Notes: generated from the letters alone by a model not told the origin. A DNA stretch of 64,000 nt from an uncultured Lachnospiraceae bacterium (GCA_934351925.1 CAKRJT010000010.1:1-64000); one strand, 5' to 3'; counted from the first letter of the stretch, positions 32,150 through 40,524 are shown. Numbers and translations are program-made.

Positions 32150-33958
32150 TCACAGAAGCTCGCCAAGCACCTTCACAACCACATCGTTTTCCTCGTCGGT
32201 CTTTACGGAAAGCCTTATGTAATTACCTCCGTTGAGTCCCTCCTTGGTTGAAAGATCCTTTATAAGAATATTATACTTGTTAAGCATGACATCCGCAAGC
32301 CTTCTCGAAGACATACCGTTCTCAAGACGGCACATGACATAATTCGCCTGCGACGGAAAAACCCTTAGTGCAGGTATATTCTCAAGCTTAGCCACATAAC
32401 GGCGCCTTACATCCATGAAACGCCTCATAGCATCCTCATAATCATCCTTGTACTTCTCAATTATCTGCATGTAGTACTCAGCAAACGAATTGATGTTCCA
32501 TATGGCGACGTCCTTCTTCATGGCTGCAATCATGTCCCTGTCCGCTGACGCTATTATTCCGAGCCGCAGCCCCGGAACTCCGAAGGATTTTGAGATGCTC
32601 TTTAACACGATAAGCCTTCTGTGGCTGTCTATTATATCCTGTGTCAGAAGCGTCTGCTCAGGTATATCGGCAAAGTCGACGAAGGACTCGTCAACAATTA
32701 CACTCACATTCCTCTTTGACGCCCACTCCTCAAGCCTTAATATATCGTCCCGAACGATAAAATGTCCCGAAGGGTTGTCCGGATTTACAAGCACTATCGC
32801 CTGAATGTCCTTGTCCCTGTAAAAATCCATGATATCATCGACCGTATAGGTGAAATCCTCGTTGATTACCCGGAAAGGAACAAGCTGTTCCTTCTTTTTT
32901 CTGTGAGGGTACTCCTCGAAGGTAGGATATATAAGTCCTATATTTCCCGAAAAATTCTCCATGAGGGACTTGATAAGCTCCGCAGTGCCGTTTCCCACAC
33001 ACACCTGCTCAGGACGCAGCTCAAAGTACTTTGCCGCAAGAAGGCTGTTGACCGCCATTCCCGAAGGATATTCCCTTATGAGCGTCTCAAAATTAGCCTT
33101 CATCTCGTCCATAAAACGCTGGTTAGGAAAGAACGGATTTACAAGATAGCAGAAATCATACATTCCCTCATATCTCCAATAACCGCCGAAACGCTTCATG
33201 TAGCGCACAAGCTTCTCATCTCCCTCGGCAAATATGCTCTCGGCGATGTCGATGTCCTGAATATCGTTAATCTCATACCATTTCTCATTCTCAAGCACAA
33301 TAGCCCTCAAAACCTTCTGCTCCTTAAATGCAACCACCTTGAGCGCTGACTCGTAGTGAGTCTTGTTTCCCCATGCCTGAACATAGGCTGAAAGCAGCGG
33401 CAGGTATACCTTGTTGAGATAATTTTTGGAAAGCTTGTACATACTGACAGTCTTATAATAGCTGTCCATATCCTGGAACTTAAAATTGTCCGCACCTATA
33501 AAATCATCGATATAGCCGTCACGATCAATCGTCACGATTGAGCCATCCATCCACGGCTTAGGCTTCGATACAAAAGTCAGACAATCCTCGTCTGACTCTA
33601 ACATTCTGTCAACGACGGCCTTCTCATAAATGATATCCGATTCTATTACAAGCGTGTCGTCTTCCTTAAGATATTCACCGGCAAGATTGAGAGAATACAG
33701 ATTGCTCGTCGAAGCGTACTCGCTGTTGTTGACGTATACAACCGGTGTTGAAAGTCCAAGTGAAGCCACATGCTCTTTCAGTCCCTCACCTTTATAGCCG
33801 GTCACGACAATTATGCGCGACAGCCCTTCGACGTCGAGTATCCTAAGTCCTCTCTCTATTATCGTCTGACCGCCCACCTTGACCATGCACTTGGTCTTTT
33901 CTCTGGTGTGCTCTTTAAGTCTTTTGCCCATTCCGGCAGCAAGTATCACAGCCTGCAT
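32150..33958 (-). CDS. Fused nucleotidyltransferase / PLP-dependent aminotransferase-fold protein
   Basis: 602 residues. 1 to about 240: sugar-1-P or choline-P type nucleotidyltransferase with AVILAAGMGKRLKEHT and the acidic pair around VIESDIIY, close to LicC. About 250-602: fold-type I PLP enzyme of the HisC/CobD kind, with NPDNPSGHFI, VDESFVDFAD and the Schiff-base lysine K457 in SISKSFGVPGLRLG. Known relatives of this plan include PntC, which activates 2-aminoethylphosphonate with CTP, but no PEP mutase is in the window. A decarboxylase or transaminase making a phospho-amino-alcohol that the same protein then activates is a reasonable inference. GGAGG 7 bases before the ATG; 45 bases after the second transferase gene. 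Confidence 0.85.
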   Translation of the reverse strand: MQAVILAAGMGKRLKEHTREKTKCMVKVGGQTIIERGLRILDVEGLSRIIVVTGYKGEGLKEHVASLGLSTPVVYVNNSEYASTSNLYSLNLAGEYLKEDDTLVIESDIIYEKAVVDRMLESDEDCLTFVSKPKPWMDGSIVTIDRDGYIDDFIGADNFKFQDMDSYYKTVSMYKLSKNYLNKVYLPLLSAYVQAWGNKTHYESALKVVAFKEQKVLRAIVLENEKWYEINDIQDIDIAESIFAEGDEKLVRYMKRFGGYWRYEGMYDFCYLVNPFFPNQRFMDEMKANFETLIREYPSGMAVNSLLAAKYFELRPEQVCVGNGTAELIKSLMENFSGNIGLIYPTFEEYPHRKKKEQLVPFRVINEDFTYTVDDIMDFYRDKDIQAIVLVNPDNPSGHFIVRDDILRLEEWASKRNVSVIVDESFVDFADIPEQTLLTQDIIDSHRRLIVLKSISKSFGVPGLRLGIIASADRDMIAAMKKDVAIWNINSFAEYYMQIIEKYKDDYEDAMRRFMDVRRRYVAKLENIPALRVFPSQANYVMCRLENGMSSRRLADVMLNKYNILIKDLSTKEGLNGGNYIRLSVKTDEENDVVVKVLGELL

Positions 33959-34003
33959 TGCATGTCCTCCATAAATTTATATAAATCTTCTAATAAGGCA
34001 CAA

Positions 34004-34654
34004 TTAATCTGCGTATCCGCTCCTGACCCATGCCACCGCGTGCTCGTAATCAGCCATGGTATCTATCTCCTTGGTTCTTATGAGCTCCATCGGAAGCGGC
34101 AGAAGCGGAACCATCATATCGCAGACATGGTGGTCTCCGGGTGTGAGTCTTGCCGTCTTAACCTGTGCAAGGCCTGTCCACTCGTACTCGCCCTCATCCC
34201 TCGAAAATCCCACGCCATATATCTGTCCGTTCTGTGTGAGCGTTTTCATCAGCATCGGATCCTCCGTGCACGGTATCGCGCCGCACACGCACTCCTTGTC
34301 GGAATGAAGCACACGCATAAGGTCGTCAGGGTGAACTAACAAATCCCCGTCAAGCGATACCACAAGGTCTGCCGCATGCTTAATCGCACGCGAAAAGCTT
34401 CCGCCCGTTCCCGTATTCCTGTAATCGTGGTTAAATACAAACAAAATATCCTTGCGGTATGAATTCACAACCTCGATGACCTTCTCCATCTGGTAGCCGA
34501 CTACGATGCGGATATCATCAAAATCCTTCAAGAGCTCAAGCTGCCTTATTATGAGCGGCTTTCCATCAATATCAATAAGTGCCTTTGTCGAGCCTATTCC
34601 AAGTCTCGTTCCCATTCCGGCACAGCTTATAACAATTGTCTTAGAAACTGACAT
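34004..34654 (-). CDS. LicC-like nucleotidyltransferase
   Basis: 216 residues, a single NTP-transferase domain. Seen: SCAGMGTRLGIGSTKALIDIDGKP (in part the GxGxRL...K nucleotide loop), the acidic metal site VVSLDGDLLV, and NTGTGGSF near 80. It probably transfers CMP or another nucleotidyl group to a small phosphorylated compound. ATG at 34654 has GGAGG 7 bases upstream and overlaps the end of the HAD gene by 28 bases. Paired with the fused transferase encoded next; two related transferases in one operon suggest either two activated products or a divergent copy with a different acceptor. Confidence 0.85.
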   Translation of the reverse strand: MSVSKTIVISCAGMGTRLGIGSTKALIDIDGKPLIIRQLELLKDFDDIRIVVGYQMEKVIEVVNSYRKDILFVFNHDYRNTGTGGSFSRAIKHAADLVVSLDGDLLVHPDDLMRVLHSDKECVCGAIPCTEDPMLMKTLTQNGQIYGVGFSRDEGEYEWTGLAQVKTARLTPGDHHVCDMMVPLLPLPMELIRTKEIDTMADYEHAVAWVRSGYAD

Positions 34655-35232
34655 AATCTATCCTCCGAATATGTTGCATGTGTCGCACACTTGAGAACTG
34701 CCGGTGCAATATCCCTCACGCCGCCAAAACCAATTCCGATTTCCGCTGCTGCAATCATCTGTGCATCATTATTGCCGTCGCCAACGGCCACGAACGGTCT
34801 GTCCTTAAAACCGTCAACAACCTCTCCCTTATCTACCACATAGTCAACGCTCACTATCTTATCATCCTTAACCGTCGCCCTTGAACAGAAGTAATGCCCG
34901 TCCATTCCAAGCTCCGACATAAGCTCCTCAATCCAGATATCCAGATTTCCCGTCACCACATAGCAGCGCTCCCTGTTTCCGCGGATAAACTCCACAAGCT
35001 GCTCATTTAAAGGAACTCCTGCAATAATGTTTCTCACCGTGCTCACCGGAATCTCTGAGAGCAGCTTCACTCTCTCAAGAAAGCTATGGTCAAACGGTAT
35101 CTCGCCTGCCATGGTTTTCTCAGTCAGTTCTCTCATCTGCTGCTCTTTATTTATCTTCACCGCTATCTCAGGCAGTATCTCCGCCTTTGTGATTGTTGCA
35201 TCAAGGTCGAACAAAAATACATATTCACTCAA
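34627..35232 (-). CDS. HAD-family phosphatase, SerB-like
   Basis: 201 residues. Class I HAD phosphatase with motif I FLFDLDATIT (nucleophile D9, acid D11), motif II VVTGNLD, the motif III lysine in DKGEVVDGF and motif IV VGDGNNDAQM. The best relatives by pattern are phosphoserine phosphatase-type enzymes, but the substrate cannot be fixed. TTG at 35232 is chosen: AGGAGGG lies 8 bases before it, whereas the longer frame starting at 35316 adds 28 residues ahead of motif I that do not look like the family. First gene of the HAD / transferase / fused-transferase set. Confidence 0.8.
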   Translation of the reverse strand: MSEYVFLFDLDATITKAEILPEIAVKINKEQQMRELTEKTMAGEIPFDHSFLERVKLLSEIPVSTVRNIIAGVPLNEQLVEFIRGNRERCYVVTGNLDIWIEELMSELGMDGHYFCSRATVKDDKIVSVDYVVDKGEVVDGFKDRPFVAVGDGNNDAQMIAAAEIGIGFGGVRDIAPAVLKCATHATYSEDRLCQFLRQLL

Positions 35233-35403
35233 AAAAATAACCCTCCTACCTGTCAGGCGGATATCTGCAGATGAATCTTCAATCCTCTCAAATGCATACC
35301 CGCTCATAACGCTCATAAATATGGCAATATATTTTAAATATTAACACGTTGCAGGCAAATGTGCAAGATAGCTTGAACTGTGCAGCGCACTATTTTACTA
35401 TAT

Positions 35404-35441
35404 AAAACACCCCGCAGGCACATTTTTCATGCCCGCGGGGT
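35404..35441 (-). terminator. Terminator of the SSB-like gene
   Basis: ACCCCGC (35409-35415) pairs with GCGGGGT (35435-35441), with GGC/GCC inside; on the minus strand the stem is followed by GTTTTATA, 34 bases after the stop at 35475. Confidence 0.8.
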
Positions 35442-35474
35442 ACAAACCGCCTTCATCCACGCAGGAAATTCAGC

Positions 35475-36119
35475 TTATTCCTGCTCATCATCCTCATCTA
35501 CACACTCAATTTTGCTTACAGAAACCTCGTAAGCCGTTCTCTTAATCTGGGTATCCTCATCAAGCTTCTTTGTATATTCCCTGCTCTGAACACGTCCCCA
35601 TATGCGGATGTGCTCACCGATTTTGAAGCCCGCAGCATATCTTGCGTTACGTCCCCACGCAATGCAAGGTATGTAGTCCGACTTGCCATATGGACGGTTG
35701 ACAGCGATAAGAATATCGGCAATCTCTCTTCCGAGAGGAGTCTTTCTGTATACAGGCGGCTTGCAGATATATCCGTCAAGAAATATCTGGTTCGTGTTGG
35801 TAGCCTCCTGCGTCTCCTCCGCTACGGCAAATTCCCTTGCAAAGATGGAAAGTACAAGACGGTTGTGATTTTCCTCGTGGCGGTTATAGGAACGGAACTG
35901 CCCTGTAGCCTCGATAATCATTCCACGATAATCCTCCGTCACATCGACCAGCCTCTCAGAAACCATAAGCGGGATAATGTCCACGCTGTTGCTGAGTCGA
36001 TTTACTGCGATGTCAACCATGTAAAATCCCTCCCCAAAGACCTCATGGCTGTAGGTGAAGTCTGATACTACCTCACCAATGATTGTTACCCTGTTGTTTT
36101 CAATTACTTTGTCAAGCAT
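35475..36119 (-). CDS. Single-stranded DNA-binding protein with two OB-like domains
   Basis: 214 residues. 1 to about 100: an OB-fold-like domain (NNRVTIIGEVVSDFTYSHEV, FYMVDIAVNRLS). About 118-205: a second, clearer SSB-type OB domain (IFLDGYICKPPVYRKTPLGREIADILIAVNRPYGKSDYIPCIAWGRNA in pieces, then GEHIRIWGRVQSREY). The tail is acidic (DEDDEQE) but lacks the DDIPF tip of canonical SSB. ATG at 36119 is used because the upstream in-frame region does not resemble the family; GGGAG lies 10 bases before it. Monocistronic, divergent from typA. Confidence 0.8.
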   Translation of the reverse strand: MLDKVIENNRVTIIGEVVSDFTYSHEVFGEGFYMVDIAVNRLSNSVDIIPLMVSERLVDVTEDYRGMIIEATGQFRSYNRHEENHNRLVLSIFAREFAVAEETQEATNTNQIFLDGYICKPPVYRKTPLGREIADILIAVNRPYGKSDYIPCIAWGRNARYAAGFKIGEHIRIWGRVQSREYTKKLDEDTQIKRTAYEVSVSKIECVDEDDEQE

Positions 36120-36422
36120 TCTTCTGTTTCTCCCTTCATTTTTGGCGGCACCACCACAGCAAAGTTTTTTCTCCACATCATGGTGATACTGTACGCCTGA
36201 TAATATCTTTATCCCTAAATATATATGCAAAATGTGTTCAAATATTCACGAAAACATTAAAAAAATATAAAAAATTTTTAAATCTGCATAAAAAATGCTC
36301 TGTCATACCGTATTTCTACATATTATATGTGAAAAGTGGGCAAATTTCTAAATCAGCACTTGTTTTTATGAAAAAATGTGATAAACTAGTAAAGTTGAAA
36401 ATTAGGTTTACGTTTTTTAGGA

Positions 36423-36435
36423 GCGCCGGGGGCGC
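36423..36435 (+). promoter_or_regulatory. GC hairpin in the typA leader
   Basis: GCGCC, loop GGG, GGCGC: a compact 5-bp all-GC stem in an otherwise AT-rich leader, ending 16 bases before the chosen typA ATG and 4 bases before the alternative start at 36440. It could hide or position the ribosome site in a temperature-dependent way. The remaining region 36120-36422 is AT-rich promoter sequence with no gene seen. Confidence 0.4.
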
Positions 36436-36451
36436 AGAAATGAGGAAATTT

Positions 36452-38287
36452 ATGAAAACAACCCGTAATGATGTCAGAAATATTGCGATTATCGCCCATG
36501 TAGACCATGGTAAGACAACATTAGTAGATGAGCTGTTAAAGCAGAGCGGAACTTTCCGCGCCAATCAGGAAGTGGCAGAGCGAGTAATGGATTCCAATGA
36601 CATAGAGCGTGAAAGAGGAATCACCATTCTTTCCAAGAACACTGCCGTATATTATAAGGATACTAAGATAAATATTATTGATACTCCGGGTCATGCCGAT
36701 TTCGGTGGTGAGGTTGAGCGAGTTTTAAAGATGGTCAACGGTGTTATCCTCGTTGTCGACGCCTACGAGGGTGCCATGCCGCAGACAAAGTTCGTTTTAA
36801 GAAAAGCTCTTGAGATGGACCTCGATATAATCGTGTGTGTGAACAAGATTGACCGTCCGGAAGCGCGTCCTGACGAGGTTGTCGACGAGGTATTAGAGCT
36901 TCTCATGGATCTCAACGCAAACGACAAGCAGCTTGACTGTCCGTTCATTTTTGCATCTGCCAAGGCAGGCTTTGCAAAGTACAAGCTTGAGGACGAGTCA
37001 AACGACATGACTCCTCTATTTGAGACAATTTTAAAGCATATCCCTGCCCCTGAGGGCGATCCTGATGCTGACCCGCAGATACTTATCAGCACAATCGACT
37101 ACAACGAGTATGTCGGAAGAATAGGTGTAGGCAAAATCGACAATGGTACAATCAAGGTTAATCAGGAGCTTATGTTAGTCAACCATCACAACCCTGATAA
37201 GAAGATGAAGGTCAAGATTGGCAAGCTCTACGAGTTCGAGGGCCTCAACAAGAAGGAGGTCAACGAGGCTACAATCGGTGCCATCGTTGCAATATCAGGT
37301 ATTGCCGAGCTTCACATCGGCGATACACTCACCTCGGTAACCAACCCTGTTGCAATTCCTTTCCAGAAGATTTCAGAGCCTACCATAGCCATGAACTTCA
37401 TCGTAAATGACAGCCCTCTTGCAGGTAAGGAAGGCAAGTTCATCACCTCCCGTCATCTGCGTGACAGACTTTACCGTGAGCTTAACACCGATGTAAGCTT
37501 AAGAGTTGAAGATACGGAGACAACGGAAGCCTTCAAGGTGTCCGGACGTGGTGAGCTTCATCTTTCCGTTCTTATCGAGAACATGCGCCGTGAGGGCTAT
37601 GAGTTCGCAGTAAGCAAGGCTGAGGTTCTCTACCACTTCGATGAGCGCGGCCAGAAGCTTGAGCCGATGGAGATTGCATACGTTGATGTTCCTGATGAGT
37701 TCTCCGGCACAGTTATCCAGAAGTTAAGCAACCGTAAGGGTGAGTTAAACGGCATGTCCCCTGCGAACGGCGGCTACACAAGACTTGAGTTCTCAATCCC
37801 TGCGCGTGGTCTTATCGGCTACAGAGGTGAATTCATGACTGATACCAAGGGTAATGGTATCTTAAATACAACCTTCGACGGCTATGGCCCATACAAGGGA
37901 GACATCCAGTACCGTAAGCAGGGCTCCCTCATCGCGAGCGAGGCCGGCGAGACTGTAACCTACGGTCTTTACAATGCACAGGAGAGAGGTACTCTCTTCG
38001 TTGGTCCGGGCGAGCAGGTATACGGCGGAATGATAGTCGGCCAGAACGGCAAGGCTGAGGATATCGAGGTTAACGTATGTAAGAAGAAGCAGCTCACCAA
38101 CACACGTTCTTCAAGTGCTGATGAGGCTCTCCGTCTCACACCTCCTAGAGTATTAAGCCTTGAGCAGGCTCTTGAGTTCATCGACACAGACGAGCTTCTT
38201 GAGATTACACCTAAGAACCTTCGTATCCGCAAGAAGATTCTCGATGGTACGGCAAGATACCGCGCTAAGAAAAACGCATCCAACTAA
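36452..38287 (+). CDS. typA: Ribosome-associated GTPase TypA/BipA
   Basis: Translational GTPase that binds the ribosome like EF-G and helps assembly and stress or cold adaptation. 611 residues, normal length. Seen: G1 AHVDHGKTT, G2 region RERGITI, G3 DTPGHADF, G4 NKIDRPEA, G5 ASAKAG; then EF-G-like domains and the TypA C-terminus (RYRAKKNASN). The ATG at 36452 (MKTTRNDVRN) follows GAGGAAATTT and matches the family start; an ATG four codons earlier (36440) is possible. Stand-alone gene with the strong terminator at 38299-38340. Confidence 0.97.
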   Translation: MKTTRNDVRNIAIIAHVDHGKTTLVDELLKQSGTFRANQEVAERVMDSNDIERERGITILSKNTAVYYKDTKINIIDTPGHADFGGEVERVLKMVNGVILVVDAYEGAMPQTKFVLRKALEMDLDIIVCVNKIDRPEARPDEVVDEVLELLMDLNANDKQLDCPFIFASAKAGFAKYKLEDESNDMTPLFETILKHIPAPEGDPDADPQILISTIDYNEYVGRIGVGKIDNGTIKVNQELMLVNHHNPDKKMKVKIGKLYEFEGLNKKEVNEATIGAIVAISGIAELHIGDTLTSVTNPVAIPFQKISEPTIAMNFIVNDSPLAGKEGKFITSRHLRDRLYRELNTDVSLRVEDTETTEAFKVSGRGELHLSVLIENMRREGYEFAVSKAEVLYHFDERGQKLEPMEIAYVDVPDEFSGTVIQKLSNRKGELNGMSPANGGYTRLEFSIPARGLIGYRGEFMTDTKGNGILNTTFDGYGPYKGDIQYRKQGSLIASEAGETVTYGLYNAQERGTLFVGPGEQVYGGMIVGQNGKAEDIEVNVCKKKQLTNTRSSSADEALRLTPPRVLSLEQALEFIDTDELLEITPKNLRIRKKILDGTARYRAKKNASN

Positions 38288-38298
38288 ATAGAACAAGC

Positions 38299-38340
38299 TG
38301 TTTGGGACAGGGGTCATACCCCTGTCCCAAACACATTTTT
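38299..38340 (+). terminator. Terminator/REP-like palindrome between typA and the subtilase gene (copy 2)
   Basis: A 16-bp perfect stem, TGTTTGGGACAGGGGT (38299-38314) with 38318-38333, and loop CAT; followed by ATTTTT on the plus strand. It ends typA transcription and, by symmetry, probably the subtilase mRNA too. It shares the GGGACA...GGGGTC...TGTCCC core with 11757-11785. The subtilase stop codon TGA (38314-38316) lies at the tip of the hairpin. Confidence 0.88.
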
Positions 38341-40107
38341 CAGGCACAGTGCTCCCCAGCCTGTTCTCTTAGAGGGTACCGGTTCGCCGGGCAGATGTCT
38401 TGCCGTTCTTATAAGGTAAGCCTTCACCTTCTCACCGTACAGATATGGGTCGTTGCGGTTTACAATCCCCCACTGCATGAGAAGCGCCGCGCTTCCGCTC
38501 ACGAACGGCACCGCCATCGATGTCCCGCTCCTTACCGTGTAGCCGCCATTCACCGCCGTTGAGACAATATCCACCCCGGGCGCCACGATGTCAGGCTTGA
38601 TGCTGTCGTTAATTCTCGTGTAGCCTCTCCCGGAAAAATCGGCGTAGGCGTCGGTTCTTGAATTGTAGGCACCGACAGTTATCACCTTGCCGGCCGCTGA
38701 TGGAACCGTGAGTGTTGTCTCCTCCGAAGGTCTGAAAAATCTTGTATCCTCATTGAGTGCCGCACTCTCCTGAAGCCACAGATCATATCTTCCATCCACA
38801 ATTCTTACCGGAGTCAGCACAATTCTCCACACACCCGGCGTGACATATCCACCGGACGGCACAAGCTCAAAATATATCTGCTGATAACGGCTGTACGGCG
38901 TCGGCTGTCCATAATATACATACACCTGCGTATTGTCAAGACTCAACCTGTCCGCCCCGTATGTTCTCAAATTTCCGCTCCGCTCCCCGGACGGTGCAAT
39001 AAGCTCCACGCCATACTCATCCGAATAATTTTTCCATAATTGCAGATTAAAGCCCGGTTCATACTCTCCAACCGCAAGCTCCACATCCTCGGTCTGTCTG
39101 CCGCTAAGCATGCCTGACGCATGTATTCCGTTTCCTGCCTCATTTCCGCTGCCACAGACAATCACATTCTTCCAGACATCCGAAGCGGCGTCAAGGTAGG
39201 TCGAAAGCAGGTCGGTGCCATCGTGGGAGCCTTGATTGTTACCGAAGCTCAAGTTGATTACAACAGGCTTTCCGGCTCTCTGTGCCTCCATTATACAGTA
39301 ATTGACCGCCTCCATAAGCCTTGTTGTCCGCGGAAACTGTCTCTGCTCACTGTCCCCCAGCTTGACAATGATAAGCTCACTTTCAAATGCCACCCCACGA
39401 AATGAACCTGCCATACCCTGACCGTTTCCTGCCACAATCCCGGTCACAAAGGTTCCATGTCCTGAATAGTCGCGGGATAAATTCATGCTTCTTAGTGCCG
39501 CTTCATCACCAGACAGTGCAAGATTTATAACATCACGATTGTACTCCGTACCCACAGCATAGCCCTCAGGCGGGGCATACCCTGAACTTTCAGGCGTGAC
39601 CGTCTGATCCCATAATTTAAGTATCCTCGTTGAGCCGTCCGGATTTCTGAAGTCTGCGTTTTTCCAGTCAATTCCGCTGTCGATAATGGCTGCAAGCACT
39701 CCTTCTCCGCTCAGGCTGTATGGTTCGTTCCAAGCATAGTATACGCATGAGCGCTCCAATGCCTGCCGGTCTGAAAAAAACAGCCTGTGCGGCTTTTCGA
39801 TATATACAACCTCAGCACAATCGGCAAATTCATTGATATGCTCCTGCGGCAGGGTAACTATGGCATATCCGCCAAGAAGCACCACCGCACCTGCTCCATA
39901 CCTCTTTGCCACAGACTGTATATCGCCGGTATATTTCACAATAAGCTCCCAGGTATTACTGCCGGAATCATAGCCCGTATACAGCCCGCTATCAGCCGCC
40001 ACACGCCCATACCCCATATCAAGTGCCAGATTCAGGTCATTCGCAAGCTTCTGGCTGTTTTCCTGCTCCCTGATACCATCCGCAGGCTTTCCAATACCAT
40101 TGTCCAT
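38314..40107 (-). CDS. S8 family serine protease (subtilase, Csp-like)
   Basis: 597 residues. N-terminal prodomain-like region (about 53-108, ELIVKYTGDIQSVAKRYG to YIEKPHRLFF) as in clostridial Csp proteases, then a subtilisin domain with complete triad: D143 in AAIIDSGID, H217 in DYSGHGTFVTGI, S530 in SGTSMAVPFVSG, plus oxyanion Asn in GSGNEAGN. A roughly 130-residue jelly-roll-like insertion lies between Asn and Ser. No signal peptide is seen, so it acts inside, or is released otherwise. The last residues VFGTGV are coded by the terminator palindrome. Its promoter (minus-strand TATAAT, 40268-40273) is divergent from the short peptide gene across a palindrome, making it the likely output of the second signalling cassette. 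Confidence 0.9.
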   Translation of the reverse strand: MDNGIGKPADGIREQENSQKLANDLNLALDMGYGRVAADSGLYTGYDSGSNTWELIVKYTGDIQSVAKRYGAGAVVLLGGYAIVTLPQEHINEFADCAEVVYIEKPHRLFFSDRQALERSCVYYAWNEPYSLSGEGVLAAIIDSGIDWKNADFRNPDGSTRILKLWDQTVTPESSGYAPPEGYAVGTEYNRDVINLALSGDEAALRSMNLSRDYSGHGTFVTGIVAGNGQGMAGSFRGVAFESELIIVKLGDSEQRQFPRTTRLMEAVNYCIMEAQRAGKPVVINLSFGNNQGSHDGTDLLSTYLDAASDVWKNVIVCGSGNEAGNGIHASGMLSGRQTEDVELAVGEYEPGFNLQLWKNYSDEYGVELIAPSGERSGNLRTYGADRLSLDNTQVYVYYGQPTPYSRYQQIYFELVPSGGYVTPGVWRIVLTPVRIVDGRYDLWLQESAALNEDTRFFRPSEETTLTVPSAAGKVITVGAYNSRTDAYADFSGRGYTRINDSIKPDIVAPGVDIVSTAVNGGYTVRSGTSMAVPFVSGSAALLMQWGIVNRNDPYLYGEKVKAYLIRTARHLPGEPVPSKRTGWGALCLKNVFGTGV

Positions 40108-40267
40108 ATCATAACACCCACCATTTTTCTATAATGATTATTCAAAAATCTCCTGATACATTCGCAAAAACTTTTTCTCCATTTTCTATATATTCCACCT
40201 GATAGATATAATCGGCAATAAAATACAGACATTATCAAAAACATAACCGACTTAAAAGAAGAAGCAG

Positions 40268-40363
40268 ATTATACTACTTTCCCCCTATAAATAACATAGC
40301 ATATCACGGAAATAAAAATTACCATGATATGCTATGTTTGTATTACCTATATTAGTTTACTAT
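40268..40363. promoter_or_regulatory. Divergent promoters around a long palindromic operator (cassette 2)
   Basis: AACATAGCATATCACGG (40293-40309) pairs with CCATGATATGCTATGTT (40322-40338), 16 of 17 positions, around a 12-base centre. TATAAT on the minus strand (plus 40268-40273) serves the subtilase; TACTAT at 40358-40363 can serve the peptide gene. Both hexamers are centred 45 bp from the palindrome axis, the same distance as in cassette 1 (44 and 45). No good -35 on either side. The likely binder is the regulator at 40508-41446. Confidence 0.7.
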
Positions 40364-40370
40364 GATGCAT

Positions 40371-40396
40371 GGAAGCTGATTTATGAGACAGCTTCC
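40371..40396 (+). promoter_or_regulatory. Leader hairpin at the start of the peptide-2 transcript
   Basis: GGAAGCTG (40371-40378) and CAGCTTCC (40389-40396) form a perfect 8-bp stem beginning just at the predicted transcription start (about 40370), followed by GGTTTTC. A stabilising 5' hairpin or a weak attenuator. About 70 bases without a convincing gene separate it from the peptide ORF. Confidence 0.45.
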
Positions 40397-40467
40397 GGTT
40401 TTCTGAACATGTTTTGTACTGCCACCTGCCAGGGCATTATGAGACAGACTAATACGAAGGAGGTTAC

Positions 40468-40524
40468 ATGATTTTTAATTCTATCATCTTTTTTAATTTT
40501 CTTGAAATCATGTGGGACTGCTGA
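40468..40524 (+). CDS. 18-aa short hydrophobic peptide, candidate signal precursor (cassette 2)
   Basis: ATG to TGA, product MIFNSIIFFNFLEIMWDC. The ribosome site AAGGAGGT 4 bases before the ATG is nearly perfect, which is unusual for a random ORF of this size. The sequence is strongly hydrophobic with a polar, Trp- and Cys-containing end, resembling the short hydrophobic peptides (SHP) and ComS-type pheromones that pair with Rgg regulators in streptococci. Its last 17 bases overlap, on the opposite strand, the end of the regulator gene, the convergent arrangement known for some shp-rgg loci. No positive charge at the N-terminus, unlike most SHPs. Role inferred. Confidence 0.6.
   Translation: MIFNSIIFFNFLEIMWDC

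Noticed and set aside
32150..35232. Phosphonate biosynthesis cluster
   Set aside because: The fused enzyme resembles PntC in plan, but no PEP mutase or phosphonopyruvate decarboxylase is present, so phosphonates are not supported.
40410..40469. A 20-codon ORF (MFCTATCQGI...) whose TGA overlaps the ATG of the 18-aa peptide
   Set aside because: It has no ribosome binding site. Translational coupling is possible but the peptide ORF has its own strong site.
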